From Edaphobacter sp. 4G125 (GTDB taxonomy: Bacteria; Acidobacteriota; Terriglobia; Terriglobales; Acidobacteriaceae), in NCBI RefSeq assembly GCF_014274685.1, contig NZ_CP060393.1, positions 2,663,501 to 2,727,500 of the forward strand: DNA of 64,000 nucleotides, given 5' to 3'. Positions within the stretch are counted from its first letter, which is position 1. Every line of letters begins with the position of its first letter. A model generated the notes under the pieces. That model was not told where the DNA came from. It made no database searches and saw only the letters and a program-made list of their open reading frames with translations. This document shows, in pieces, positions 29,393 through 39,545 of this stretch. Position numbers and translations under genes: made by a program.

Positions 29393-29518
29393 GTCGAGAT
29401 CGAAGCATCCTAAATCTCTTAAAGGGGACTAGGAGGCAGAACACAAAACGGGCCATACCGACTGCTAGAAATGCGTAAGCAGAAGCTCAATTGGAAAGCA
29501 AAATTTATGTTCATATAT

Positions 29519-29536
29519 TTTTGAAAGGTTTCAAAA
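29519..29536. promoter_or_regulatory. LacI-type operator, second site in the divergent region
   Basis: TTTTGAAA-GG-TTTCAAAA is an 8+2+8 perfect inverted repeat, the best copy of the three. It lies ~220 bases before the lacI-family start, in a position suited to autoregulation or to looping with 29374-29392. Confidence 0.65.
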
Positions 29537-29757
29537 TTACACGCAAAAATTATCCGGAATCGAGCATCGTTGTCAAGCTTTGTTTTTTGGCTCTCTCGCA
29601 TATACGCAAAGATGCTGAGAACACAACTGCACTCGACCTATCGAGTTCCAATGGAGGTCCCATCCACGAATTGAATTGTTTCAAATAAGAGATTAGATTG
29701 GTTTTTGGACCTCGGTCTCTTGCGACCAGGCTCCTAAAGCCTGATGGAGAAGGTGTT

Positions 29758-30825
29758 ATGGCCAACATGCATGATATCGCCAGAATGGCAGGGGTCTCTC
29801 TAGGCACGGTCTCCCATGTGCTCAACAATACGGCTAAAGTTCGAGAACCAAAGCGCACCCGTGTGCTTGAAGCTGTTCAATCGGTTGGATATCAGCCTAG
29901 CCAACTGGCACGCGGTCTACGACGCGATACAACCAACACGATCGGGATGATTATTCCCGATATTACGAATCCTTTCTTCCCTGCCGTCGTTCGGGGTGCC
30001 GAAGATGTGGCCTTCTCGAACGGATATCGTCTGATCCTCTGCAACACGGATAACGATCACTCCAAAGAGATCATTCATCTGAACGAGTTGAGGACCTACC
30101 TGCCAGCCGGCCTCATCGTAATTCCGTCGAATTTCAGCGAACTTGCGAAACAGGCGGAGTCATACCGGCAAGCCGGTACGGGAGTGGTGTGCGTCGACCG
30201 GCTTCCCAAAAACTGGAGCGGTGACAGTGTCACAGCAAATAACGAGGCAGGAGCTTACAACGCAACTCGACATTTGCTTCAACTGGGGCACACCAGGCTG
30301 GCAACTATCACGGGGCCTCTACACCTTACCAACTCGAAGGAGCGGCTGGCAGGTTTCAAGCGCGCACTAAAGGAAGCAAAACTTCATTTGTCTCCGGAGT
30401 ACTCCCAGGAGACAAGTTTCGATAAGCAAGGAGGACATGCCAAGACTCTTATTTTGTTGCGTCTGATTCCGAGACCGACCGCAATCTTCGCTGGCAATGA
30501 CTTGATTGCATTGGGAGCCTTGCTGGCTGTTCGTGAAGTAGGTCTTCGCTGTCCCGAGGATGTCTCCATTATGGGCTTCGATGATCTTGATCTGGCCGAA
30601 ACCACAAATCCTTCCCTCTCGTCTGTTTCCCAGTCAGGCTACCAACTTGGTACGACTGCTGCCCGCTTGTTGCTTGATCGTAGACAAGGCGACGATAGTC
30701 CCGCAAAACACGTTGTTCTTGAGACGTTGCTAAAACTGAGGCACTCGGCGGCGCCCCCGCCTCAGACATTGCAGGCAAGTTCGTCGATGGTGAGGCACCG
30801 CGGAAGTAAACGAAAGCGTACTTGA
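29758..30825 (+). CDS. LacI-family transcriptional regulator
   Basis: This regulator of about 355 residues has the LacI helix-turn-helix (MHDIARMAGVSLGTVSHVLN), the hinge helix (YQPSQLARGLRR) and a periplasmic-binding-protein-like sensor domain (IGMIIPDITNPFFPAVVRGA, AIFAGNDLIALGAL, IMGFDDLDLAETTNP). The start at 29758 has GGAGAAGG upstream. It is divergent from the receptor/sugar operon and most likely represses it and the receptor at 7830-11108 through the shared inverted repeats. The inducer is probably a sugar from that pathway. Confidence 0.92.
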   Translation: MANMHDIARMAGVSLGTVSHVLNNTAKVREPKRTRVLEAVQSVGYQPSQLARGLRRDTTNTIGMIIPDITNPFFPAVVRGAEDVAFSNGYRLILCNTDNDHSKEIIHLNELRTYLPAGLIVIPSNFSELAKQAESYRQAGTGVVCVDRLPKNWSGDSVTANNEAGAYNATRHLLQLGHTRLATITGPLHLTNSKERLAGFKRALKEAKLHLSPEYSQETSFDKQGGHAKTLILLRLIPRPTAIFAGNDLIALGALLAVREVGLRCPEDVSIMGFDDLDLAETTNPSLSSVSQSGYQLGTTAARLLLDRRQGDDSPAKHVVLETLLKLRHSAAPPPQTLQASSSMVRHRGSKRKRT

Positions 30826-31186
30826 GTGTGAAGAGCCTTTCCATATATGCAGCTTTACGCTCGGCATTGCCGCCCTCACAGAGTTCCGAACGGAGTTAGC
30901 ATCGGCACCTAAACCAGAATCAGTAATGTTCTGAGACTGACATCCGGCACGACTATGGAACGGCATGGCTCCATTAAGGATGTCTAGGCCCATTTGCGTT
31001 ATGCGAGCATCACGACCACTGACAGCATCTATGTGCAAATCATTCCTGCAAGGGTTCTCTCGACGGTGAATGTGACGACGCGGGCAATTCTGAGGGGGAG
31101 ACAACGGTCAGCAGGCGACAGCAGAAAGTATCGATTCAACTGTGTCCAAGTTGTAAATCAGGGGATCTGTAATTCTTTGAGAAGTC
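30826..31186. other. Gene-poor stretch between lacI-family gene and tRNA-Asn
   Basis: No recognisable gene, terminator or repeat was found. Short open frames exist on both strands but have no start signals or familiar protein pattern. Confidence 0.5.
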
Positions 31187-31262
<76 letters not shown>

Positions 31263-31443
31263 TGTATCGAGCACATCTGGCGACGTGCTGCGCTTTCATT
31301 GTTATAACAAATGACGATACCGCGGTCAAAAAAGGAATTCAGAGAAGCTGCTCTTCCGTTCCAAACGGCGTTGATTCTGAACTTCTAAAGAGAACGACGG
31401 CTATAAGAAGCTGCCGTTCTCCTTAGATTGTTCCCTACGAACG

Positions 31444-32841
31444 TTATAGCTTATAGGCCTTCTTGACCAGGTTGACCGTCAGATCTAACACAACCTCGTG
31501 GGCCTCCGCTTCTTCCAGTCGATGTTCAGCCACCAGGCGGCCCAGAAAGGCGCAGTCGATCCGGCGGGCGACATCATGCCGGGATGGAATCGAGAGGAAA
31601 GCCCGAGTATCGTCATTGAAGCCAACCGTATTGTAGAAGCCAGCTGTTTCTGTAGCCAGTTCACGGAAGCGCATCATTCCCTCCGGCGAATCGTGGAACC
31701 ACCACGGCGGTCCTAATCTAAGTGACGGATAGTGTCCGGCAAGCGGTGCCAACTCACGCGAGTAGGTCGATTCGTCCAACGTAAACAGGATGAAAGTCAA
31801 CCGCAGATCGTTTCCATACTTGTTGAGCAGTGGGCGCAGGTTGCGAACATACTCCGTCGGCGAGGGGATATCGGCACCTTTATCGCGTCCAAACTTCTCG
31901 TATACCTGCATATTATGGTTGCGAATGCTGCCCGGATGCAGCTGCATCGTAAGGCCATCTTCGACCGACATACCTGCCATCTCCGTCAGCATCTGCCCCT
32001 GAAACAACTGCTGCTCTTCAGGAGTAGAACGGCCGGAGAGAATGCGTTGATAAAGTGCCTCCACAGCAGCGGCGTCAAGATCAGCAGTCATTGCGGTGAG
32101 ATGTCCATGATCGGTCGCCGTAGCACCCAGGGACTTGAAGAATTGGCGACGATTACGCAGGGCATTCAGATAGCCTTTATAGGTACCGACGTTCTCGCCA
32201 GTAACCTCGCCAAGTTCTTCGATGTTCTGAACAAAGTTGACGTACTCGGCATCGATCACCGCATCAGGGCGGAAGGTAGGTAATACTCGTCCTTTCCATC
32301 CTGATTCGCGGATGGCCTTGTGATGCTCGAGAGTATCGAGAGGTGAATCCGTAGTCGAAAGCACCTCGATGTTAAACCGCTCAAAAAGAGCGCGCGGGCG
32401 GAACTCCGGTGTCTCTAGGGCGCGGGAGATGACATCGTAGTACTGGTCGGCGTTCTTTTCGCTCAGCCTCTCCTTCAAGCCAAAGAGAGTACTGAAGGAG
32501 TAGTCCAGCCACAAGCGCGTCGGCGTTCCGCGAAAGAGATAATAGTGCTTGGCAAAGATGCGCCAGACCTCTCGTGGATCGGCCTTCTGCTGTCCATCGA
32601 CCTGAGGAATTCCAAGAGACTCCAGAGAGACCCCCTGCGAGTAAAGCATCCGGAAGATGTAATGATCCGGCTGAATGAAAAGTGCCGCTGGATTGGGAAA
32701 CGCTTCATCCTTCGCAAACCAGGCCGGATCAGTATGGCCATGAGGAGAGATGATCGGAAGATCGCGAACCGTTTCGTAGAGCTTTGCCGCAACCGCGCGA
32801 GCCGCAGGCTCAGATGGAAATAACCGCATAGACTCAAGCAT
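31444..32841 (-). CDS. uxaC: Glucuronate (uronate) isomerase UxaC
   Basis: This 465-residue protein matches the uronate isomerase family, with HGHTDPAWF near the N-terminus (metal-binding HxH), the TDSPLDTLEHH region, and WWFHDSPEGM and FNDDTRAFLSIPSRHD in the C-terminal half. It converts D-glucuronate to fructuronate, or D-galacturonate to tagaturonate, the first step in pectin-derived sugar acid use. Start 32841 has GAGGTG upstream. Other uxa/kdu genes are not in the window. Confidence 0.94.
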   Translation of the reverse strand: MLESMRLFPSEPAARAVAAKLYETVRDLPIISPHGHTDPAWFAKDEAFPNPAALFIQPDHYIFRMLYSQGVSLESLGIPQVDGQQKADPREVWRIFAKHYYLFRGTPTRLWLDYSFSTLFGLKERLSEKNADQYYDVISRALETPEFRPRALFERFNIEVLSTTDSPLDTLEHHKAIRESGWKGRVLPTFRPDAVIDAEYVNFVQNIEELGEVTGENVGTYKGYLNALRNRRQFFKSLGATATDHGHLTAMTADLDAAAVEALYQRILSGRSTPEEQQLFQGQMLTEMAGMSVEDGLTMQLHPGSIRNHNMQVYEKFGRDKGADIPSPTEYVRNLRPLLNKYGNDLRLTFILFTLDESTYSRELAPLAGHYPSLRLGPPWWFHDSPEGMMRFRELATETAGFYNTVGFNDDTRAFLSIPSRHDVARRIDCAFLGRLVAEHRLEEAEAHEVVLDLTVNLVKKAYKL

Positions 32842-33065
32842 TTAAAAACACCTCAAATTGCGAGTAAGTCACCGTGAACAAGGGCATAAGCCCATATTCC
32901 CAGAAATAAGCGTGAGTTCGAACAAAACTCGACCACAGCAGGCTATCAGACTCAAATCGAAGTGGTCGACCAATTTCCGAAGGTTTACTGCGCAGGGTGA
33001 TCCTGCCGTTCGACCCTTTGTCCGTAAATCCGCATAAATCCATAATCAGCCTTTAGTCTTGAAGC

Positions 33066-33698
33066 ATGATCCACGAGATCCTTCCCGTCGGCCTGCTCCA
33101 GTGCAACTGCTCCATTCTGGGAGACGAAATCTCCCGCGAAGCCATCGTCATCGATCCCGGCGACGACATTCCGTCTATCCAGGCCATACTCCAGCGCCAT
33201 GGCCTTACCGTTAAGTCCATCGTCATCACCCATGCCCATATTGACCACATCGCCGGAGCACAACGTCTCAAGCAGCTCACCGGGTCCCCCATCTACTACA
33301 ACGAGAACGATCTCCCCTTGGTCAAGATGATGGACATCCAAGCCTCATGGCTCCAGATGCCCACCCCCGAGGTCGCTCCACCCGACGGCTCGCTTCAGGA
33401 CGGCCAGACGATCTCCATCTCCGGCATCTCTGGAACCGTGCTCCATACCCCTGGCCACACCCAGGGCAGCATCTGTCTCTACCTACCCGAACACTCCCTC
33501 CTGATCGCCGGGGACACTCTCTTCGCCGGATCCATCGGCCGAACCGACCTTCCCGGAGGAGATACTGGACAGCTCCTGCGCTCCATTCACTCCAGCCTTC
33601 TCCCACTCCCCGACCAGATCAAAGTTGTCCCCGGTCACGGTCCCAACACCACGATCGGGGAGGAACGAGAAGACAATCCGTTTCTTCAAACTAAATAA
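33066..33698 (+). CDS. MBL-fold metallo-hydrolase (glyoxalase II-like)
   Basis: This 210-residue protein has the complete metallo-beta-lactamase metal site: THAHIDH (HxHxDH), HTPGHTQGS, the Asp-containing LLIAGDTLF, and VVPGHGP near the end. The short form with IGRTDLPGGD is typical of the YcbL/GloB-like branch, which often hydrolyses S-lactoylglutathione or similar thioesters. It stands alone, transcribed towards araB. Confidence 0.9.
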   Translation: MIHEILPVGLLQCNCSILGDEISREAIVIDPGDDIPSIQAILQRHGLTVKSIVITHAHIDHIAGAQRLKQLTGSPIYYNENDLPLVKMMDIQASWLQMPTPEVAPPDGSLQDGQTISISGISGTVLHTPGHTQGSICLYLPEHSLLIAGDTLFAGSIGRTDLPGGDTGQLLRSIHSSLLPLPDQIKVVPGHGPNTTIGEEREDNPFLQTK

Positions 33699-33781
33699 AA
33701 TCTTATATTTAGGTTGATAAATTTAACCTCAAACTTTACCTGAACCAAGCATATAACCTGGCATCAAGTTGCAGCTTCTGA

Positions 33782-35368
33782 TTACCCTTCCAGGGCCTCG
33801 TGTGCAATCTCTCGAAGCGTCGGAAGAACATCCCCCAACGCCACCGGAACAGCATCCCGCTCCCCCAATCCGAAGTAGAGCTTGCGATAGAGCTGGTAGA
33901 GCCGCTCATACCGCTCCACAGCTTTGGGATCAGGAGCAAAGGTCTTGAATGGGAGACACAGCCTCTGCTGCGCCTCGTCGATCGAGGAATAGACTCCCGC
34001 CGCAACAAACGCAACGATCGCGGAGCCCAGGCTGGTCGGCGTACCATCCGGCACCAGAACAGGCTTATTCAGCACATTGGCATACACCTGATTCAGAACA
34101 GAGTTGTTCTGTGGAATACCTCCGCCATTGATCACCCGCTCAACTGGTACGCCATACTCGGCCATCCGCTCGAGGATGATCCTGGTGTGGAAGGCTGTCC
34201 CTTCAATCGCGGCGAACAGCTCATCCTGCGCCGTGTGGATTAGGTTCCATCCCAGGGTTACGCCGCCCAACTCCGGGTTCACCAGGACCGTGCGATCGCC
34301 GTTGTCCCAGCTCATTCGTAGTAGCCCGGTCTGGCCCGATTTATAGGTTTCAAGCCCCTGCGCCAGATCCTTAACGTTTTTCCCCGCGCGCCTCGCGATA
34401 CTTTCGAAGATATCGCCGACCGCAGATAATCCTGCCTCGATTCCAGTCAGCTTCGGATGGACACTTCCCGGAACAACGCCACAGACTCCTGGAACAAGGC
34501 CGGTCTTCTCACCCATGGCAATGATGCAGGTCGAGGTCCCGACAACATTGACAACATCGCCCTCCTTACATCCCGCTCCCAGTGCGTCCCAGTGAGCATC
34601 AAAGGCTCCAACCGGAATTGGAATCCCCACCTTCAGCCCCATCTTCGCTGCCCACTCTTCGCTCAGATGGCCATAAATGTGATCTGAGGTCAGGTACGCT
34701 CCTCCGATCTTTTCTCGAACGCCTTTTAAAAGCGGATCGACTGCAACCAGAAACTCCTCTGAAGGCAGCCCGCCCCATTTAGGATTCCACATCCATTTAT
34801 GTCCCATTGCGCAGACGCTGCGCTTCAGTCTGCTGGGATGCTGGACTCCAGTCAGTGTCGCAGCCACCATATCGCAGTGTTCCAACGCAGTCGCAAACCT
34901 CGCGCGCTTCTCCTCATCCGCATGGCGCAACCAGTGCAGCAGCTTGGCCCATCCCCATTCGTGAGAGTAGGCACCACCACACCAATCAATGGCCTCAAGC
35001 TTCAGCTCATGCGCTTTCCGGGTAATCTCGCCCGCCTCACGATGAGCACGATGATCACACCAAAGGTAGTACTCATCCAAAGGTTGCAGATTCTCATCCA
35101 CCACCAGCACGCTGGATCCCGTGGTGTCCAGCGCTATGGCCAGAACATCCTGCCCTAAAATTCCGGTCTGGTGAAGAACGTCCTTCGTCGCCTTCACCAG
35201 CGCATTCATCTGGTCTGTGTGCGACTGCGTCGCATAATCCGGATCTTCACGCCGACGGTGCAGCGGATACTCCGCCACAGCTGTTCCTAGACGACCACGT
35301 TCGGAGTCCAACAAGGTCACACGAACACTCAAAGTTCCAAAATCGGCACCAGCTACAATCGCCATCAT
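33782..35368 (-). CDS. araB: Ribulokinase AraB (FGGY family)
   Basis: This 528-residue FGGY carbohydrate kinase has the ribulokinase start (VAGADFGTLSVRVTLLD), the family-specific DTTGSSVLVVDE and EYYLWCDHRAHREAGEI, and the C-terminal INGGGIPQNNSVLNQVYANV with LGSAIVAFVAAG. It phosphorylates L-ribulose. It is 13 bases downstream of araD, so the two form an operon. The arabinose isomerase gene araA is absent from the window. Confidence 0.92.
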   Translation of the reverse strand: MMAIVAGADFGTLSVRVTLLDSERGRLGTAVAEYPLHRRREDPDYATQSHTDQMNALVKATKDVLHQTGILGQDVLAIALDTTGSSVLVVDENLQPLDEYYLWCDHRAHREAGEITRKAHELKLEAIDWCGGAYSHEWGWAKLLHWLRHADEEKRARFATALEHCDMVAATLTGVQHPSRLKRSVCAMGHKWMWNPKWGGLPSEEFLVAVDPLLKGVREKIGGAYLTSDHIYGHLSEEWAAKMGLKVGIPIPVGAFDAHWDALGAGCKEGDVVNVVGTSTCIIAMGEKTGLVPGVCGVVPGSVHPKLTGIEAGLSAVGDIFESIARRAGKNVKDLAQGLETYKSGQTGLLRMSWDNGDRTVLVNPELGGVTLGWNLIHTAQDELFAAIEGTAFHTRIILERMAEYGVPVERVINGGGIPQNNSVLNQVYANVLNKPVLVPDGTPTSLGSAIVAFVAAGVYSSIDEAQQRLCLPFKTFAPDPKAVERYERLYQLYRKLYFGLGERDAVPVALGDVLPTLREIAHEALEG

Positions 35369-35381
35369 TCACCTTAAAAAA

Positions 35382-36068
35382 TTAATCTTGTCCGTATGTT
35401 GCCTTCGCACCATGCTTGCGGAAGTAGTGTCTGTCCAGCAGCGATTGCGATACGCCGCACTGTGAATTCAGCAGAACGCTCATAAAGGCCATCTTGGCCA
35501 CGGCCTCCAGCACGACTGCATTATGCGCCGCATCGCGTGGATCTTTACCCCATGTAAATGGAGCATGTCCCGCGACCAGCACTGCTGGAACGGCCAACGG
35601 ATCGATCTCGGCAAAGCGCTCGATGATCGCGGTGCCCGTGTTCAAAACATAATCACCGTCGATCTCGTCATCGGTAAGCTCACGTGTGCAAGGAACAGGG
35701 CCATGAAAGTAGTCCGCGTGCGTCGTTCCGAGCGCAGGGATCTCGCGGCCGGCCTGTGCCCAGGCTGTCGCATTCTCACTATGTGTATGAACGATCCCAC
35801 CAATACTGACGAAAGCTTTATACAGCTCCAGATGAGTCTTAAGATCGCTGGACGGCTTCAGATCACCTTCGACAATATTGCCTGCAAGATCGGTTACCAC
35901 CATGTGCTCCGGCTTAAGCGCTTCGTAGTCCACCCCACTTGGCTTGATGACCACCAGGCCTTGCTCGCGGTCAATTCCGCTGGCATTTCCGAAGGTATAG
36001 AGCACCAGGCCACGGCGCACCAACTCCAGGTTGGCCTCAAGTGTGGCCTCTTTCAGATCTTCCAGCAT
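35382..36068 (-). CDS. araD: L-ribulose-5-phosphate 4-epimerase AraD
   Basis: The protein of about 228 residues matches class II aldolase/epimerases: GNASGID at the start, KPSGVDYE, THSENATAWAQ with a metal His, and GTTHADYFHGPVPCT. It converts L-ribulose-5-phosphate to D-xylulose-5-phosphate. The ATG at 36068 gives the normal family length; the frame extends to 36149 but with no typical sequence. GAAGGG and AGGA are upstream. Confidence 0.93.
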   Translation of the reverse strand: MLEDLKEATLEANLELVRRGLVLYTFGNASGIDREQGLVVIKPSGVDYEALKPEHMVVTDLAGNIVEGDLKPSSDLKTHLELYKAFVSIGGIVHTHSENATAWAQAGREIPALGTTHADYFHGPVPCTRELTDDEIDGDYVLNTGTAIIERFAEIDPLAVPAVLVAGHAPFTWGKDPRDAAHNAVVLEAVAKMAFMSVLLNSQCGVSQSLLDRHYFRKHGAKATYGQD

Positions 36069-36234
36069 GTTCCTGCCCTTCTGCTCAGTCCGAAAATCAT
36101 CATGATCTCCTGCTCCATGATTCTTCCATTGACGGCGACCTGTCGGCAAATAATATACAAATCTTTTGGATGACTAAGAGGGGGAACGATTCAGAAGAAC
36201 CGTCCGTCAAGATAGGATAGGTTTTCAACCGAAT

Positions 36235-37596
36235 ATGCCCAGTTCCCTTTCTGCGGCCGAACCATCCAGGATTCGCGTCCGAAAGCTCAAACTTCTTCCT
36301 CTGCTCGCGGCGACCTACTTTATGGTCTCGGGAGGCCCTTACGACCTCGAAGACATCATCGGCTTCGGAGGGTACGGCTGCGCGCTTCTGCTCCTGACTC
36401 TGCTTCCTTTTTTCTGGAGCTTTCCCACTGCACTGATGCTAGGCGAACTAGCTTCGGCTGTCCCGGAAGAAGGGGGGTTTTACGCATGGGTTAAACGAGC
36501 CATGGGACCCTTCTGGGGATTTCAGGAGGCTTGGCTCTCGCTCTCGGCCTCCGTCTTCGACATGGCGATCTATCCTACGACCTTCGTCCTCTACCTCGAG
36601 CACCTCGCTCCGTCACTGACGCATGGTCATCGCGCCATCGCGCTCGAGCTGGCCGTCGTTGCTGCCGCCGTCCTGTGGAATCTTCGCGGAGCCGTCAACG
36701 TAGGCGAAGGATCGGTTCGGCTCTGGCTCATTGCCATCTCTCCCTTTATAGCTCTTTTGCTCGTTGCAATCTTTGTGGGAATGCGTGGTGCAGCCGGACC
36801 CTTTGGCGGACATGCCTCTCTCGCAGCTCCGGCAGGTAAAGGGTTCTCGACCGCAGTTCTGGTTGCGATGTGGAACTACATGGGATGGGACAACGCAACA
36901 ACCATCGCCAATGAAGTTGAGAATCCACAACGAAACTACCCTCGTGTCATCCTGCTGGCGGCCATCATGGTCATGCTGACCTATATCATCCCAATCTCGG
37001 CCATCGCCTGGGCCGGAATCCCGGCAGAACGGTTCTCTACCGGAGCCTGGGTCGATGCCGGCTACATCCTGGGGGGGCCCATTCTTGCTCTAGCAATCGT
37101 CCTGGCTGGTTCGCTCGATGATTTCGGAACTTTCAGCAATCTGACGCTCTCCTATACCCGTCTACCTCACGCCATGGCTGAAGACGGTTTCCTGCCAAAG
37201 GTCTTTACCAAGCGCCTGCAAAATGGAGCTCCCTGGGTTTGTATTCTTGCCTGTGGAGTCTGCTGGGCTTTGGCCTTGGGATTCTCCTTCGAGCGTCTGA
37301 TCACCATCGACCTCGTTCTCTATGGGTTCTCAATGATTCTGGAATTTGTCGCGTTGATCCTGCTTCGCTGGAAGGAACCTGACCTGCCACGTCCTTTTCG
37401 CATCCCTGGACCGGATTGGGTTCCCATCTTGCTTGGCTTGAGTCCTGTTGCTCTAACCTTCTACGCCCTTTATGTTTCCCGCGGAGAGACCGTTGCTGGT
37501 ATGCCAGCGCTGACCTTCTCTCTTTTGATTGCTGCAGCAGGGCTCCCCCTGTATGCCATCGCAAAACTCTCGCAGAACCGGAAAATTCCCTCTTAA
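36235..37596 (+). CDS. APC-superfamily amino acid/polyamine permease
   Basis: The protein of 453 residues has about 12 hydrophobic helices and APC signatures (SGGPYDLEDIIGFGGYG, FPTALMLGELASAVPEEGGFYAWV, GWDNATTIANEVENPQRNYPR). It is divergent from araD by ~165 bp. Substrate specificity cannot be read; the family moves amino acids or polyamines. Confidence 0.88.
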   Translation: MPSSLSAAEPSRIRVRKLKLLPLLAATYFMVSGGPYDLEDIIGFGGYGCALLLLTLLPFFWSFPTALMLGELASAVPEEGGFYAWVKRAMGPFWGFQEAWLSLSASVFDMAIYPTTFVLYLEHLAPSLTHGHRAIALELAVVAAAVLWNLRGAVNVGEGSVRLWLIAISPFIALLLVAIFVGMRGAAGPFGGHASLAAPAGKGFSTAVLVAMWNYMGWDNATTIANEVENPQRNYPRVILLAAIMVMLTYIIPISAIAWAGIPAERFSTGAWVDAGYILGGPILALAIVLAGSLDDFGTFSNLTLSYTRLPHAMAEDGFLPKVFTKRLQNGAPWVCILACGVCWALALGFSFERLITIDLVLYGFSMILEFVALILLRWKEPDLPRPFRIPGPDWVPILLGLSPVALTFYALYVSRGETVAGMPALTFSLLIAAAGLPLYAIAKLSQNRKIPS

Positions 37597-37918
37597 AAAG
37601 AGGTCATTCATGGCAAAAAAATGAGTGATTGTCACGAAACATTCACATAGAATAGCTCTATTACCCAGAGCTAAATAATGTTATTGCAACGGTTGCGATG
37701 GAAATAAGCCATTTGACCTATACAAACCCAGAGCAAGCGCCTGATTGACAGAATTGTTTCCCGTGGTTTGAAATCATCCCACTCAAAACAATTGACCGTA
37801 AGTGTCAACTAACTGAAATTACAGCTTTTCCCTCTTTTGCGAGTTGTCTTTTCCATGGCATAGATGCCTGCTCTATGGAGGTAGGCGTAGCCTTAGTTTT
37901 TTCAAAAAAAGGAGTAGC
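37597..37918. other. Intergenic region upstream of the BBE-type oxidase gene
   Basis: This 322-bp stretch has no credible gene. It holds a candidate operator at 37683-37699 and an AAAGGAG ribosome binding site next to 37919. Confidence 0.55.
37683..37699. promoter_or_regulatory. Candidate LacI-type operator upstream of the oxidase/receptor run
   Basis: ATTGCAAC-G-GTTGCGAT is an inverted repeat with 7 of 8 arm positions matched. It differs from the TTTTGAAA-type sites elsewhere, so it would need another regulator, which is not in the window. Confidence 0.4.
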
Positions 37919-39469
37919 ATGTCGACCACAGTTTCACCCCAGGATCCGCGCTTTTCGATTTTGAAGAGGGGCAACAATCGTCGGTGGCCCGCTTCTGATG
38001 CGGAGACTGTCAGCCGTATTGAGGTCTGTCATAACGCAGACGACGCTGCTGAAACCCTGCAAAAGATCGTACGCGCCGGTCTGCGCCCGACCATTCGCTC
38101 TGGTGGACACTGTTACGAAGACTTCGTCTGCAACAACCCTGGTGGGGCCCTGCTTGATCTCAGCATGTTGACTGACTCCGATGCTTCGGGGAGCGGCCAT
38201 ACCTACAAGATCAGCACGGGAACAAGGCTTGGGGATGCCTACACGCGGCTCTATAAGGAATATGGTGTCACCTTCCCTGGAGGCTCCTGCTATAGCGTGG
38301 GCGCTGGCGGTCATATCTCAGGTGGAGGATATGGAGTCCTCAGCCGCCTTCACGGTCTAACGGTCGACTGGCTCTCCGCAGTTGACATTCTCACCGTAGA
38401 CGCCTCAGGAAATGTCACCAAACGTCGTGTCGACAGCACCAATGATCCTGACCTGTTCCGCGCCTGTCGTGGGGCCGGCGGCAACAACTTTGGCGTCATT
38501 ACCGCCTATTACTTCGACAAGATGCCGGTCGCTCCACGCGAGGTCGCCAACATCAGCATGTCCTTCCCCTGGGAGGATATGACTCCAGAACGCTTTGAGG
38601 CCATCATTACCACCTATGGCCACTATATGGAGACACGCGGCAAGGATCCGGATACCTGGGGCCTATTTACCTTCCTCGGCCTCTCGCATCGTTCTTCTGG
38701 CCACATCGGGATCTCGGCCCAATTCTGCAACCCCGACGGAACCTGCGATGACCTGACAGTCCTCAATGAGTTTGTGGATCTGTTCCAGCCCTGCAAACCG
38801 CTGGCAGCAGAGACCAAGCCGATGGACGCCCGCCATACTGCCAAGTCCGGTGGCAATCGCATCCTGACCAAGCCCGATGGAACGCCCCTCCCCTGCTCAG
38901 GCCCGCACAAAATGAATCGCACGGACTGGTACGACGCCACGGTTCGTGGAGGCTTTGGCGGAGGAGTACGCGCGAAGTACAAGTCCTCTTATATGAAGCG
39001 CGGATTTACACGCGATGAGGCCCGTATCATCTATAAGCACCTCACCCGGGAGATTCCTGGCGTTGAGTTGAGTGGGATTCTCGCAGCCGACTCCTATGGT
39101 GGAGCGGTCAACCGTCCGGAGCTGGCCAACGTGACCTCGGTCCCTCAGCGCGCTTCTGTTCTAAAACTTCAGTTCCAGACTTACTGGCAGGACCCGAAGG
39201 ACGACGCAGCGCGAGTGCAGTGGATGAAGGACTTCTACACGGACCTTTATTCCGGCCCTGATGCCGACCCACAACACAAAGGAACCCCTTACTATAACCA
39301 GCAGTATGAGGGTTGTTACATCAATTATCCCGACGTGGATATGCTCGAATACCCATTCTGGCCGCAACTTTATTACGGCGACGGTGATCTTTACCCCTTC
39401 CTTCAGAAGGTAAAACGCAGGTACGATCCTAATAATATTTTTCACCACTCGATGTCGGTTCGGGCTTAA
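37919..39469 (+). CDS. Bicovalent FAD-binding oxidoreductase (berberine-bridge-enzyme/GOOX type)
   Basis: This 516-residue protein has a PCMH-type FAD domain (~30-210) and a C-terminal BBE segment ([15 protein letters not shown]). Both covalent FAD attachment residues are visible: H64 in RSGGHCYED and C124 in [19 protein letters not shown]. Enzymes of this kind oxidise carbohydrates at C1 or secondary metabolites. The ATG at 37919 is preceded by AAAGGAG; no signal peptide is evident, so it may act in the cytoplasm. It is followed on the same strand by a mutarotase-like protein and an Oar-like receptor, suggesting a sugar substrate. Confidence 0.88.
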   Translation: MSTTVSPQDPRFSILKRGNNRRWPASDAETVSRIEVCHNADDAAETLQKIVRAGLRPTIRSGGHCYEDFVCNNPGGALLDLSMLTDSDASGSGHTYKISTGTRLGDAYTRLYKEYGVTFPGGSCYSVGAGGHISGGGYGVLSRLHGLTVDWLSAVDILTVDASGNVTKRRVDSTNDPDLFRACRGAGGNNFGVITAYYFDKMPVAPREVANISMSFPWEDMTPERFEAIITTYGHYMETRGKDPDTWGLFTFLGLSHRSSGHIGISAQFCNPDGTCDDLTVLNEFVDLFQPCKPLAAETKPMDARHTAKSGGNRILTKPDGTPLPCSGPHKMNRTDWYDATVRGGFGGGVRAKYKSSYMKRGFTRDEARIIYKHLTREIPGVELSGILAADSYGGAVNRPELANVTSVPQRASVLKLQFQTYWQDPKDDAARVQWMKDFYTDLYSGPDADPQHKGTPYYNQQYEGCYINYPDVDMLEYPFWPQLYYGDGDLYPFLQKVKRRYDPNNIFHHSMSVRA

Positions 39470-39545
39470 TCTCCCAGATTGACAGATCTTTTGCATCACG
39501 GTTGTCTCGCAGTTCGCTTTAGAAGTCTGCTGTTCGGAGATTTCC

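Larger units (their letters stand above)
29313..29757. other. Divergent control region between Oar-like receptor and lacI-family gene
   Basis: This AT-rich 445-bp region has no convincing gene. It holds two LacI-type operators (29374-29392 and 29519-29536), 145 bases apart, suitable for DNA looping and for control of both directions. A GGAGAAGGTG ribosome binding site is at its right end. Confidence 0.7.

Noticed and set aside
30730..31104. 124-codon minus-strand frame between lacI-family gene and tRNA
   Set aside because: Overlaps the lacI-family 3' end, and no family or start signal was recognised.
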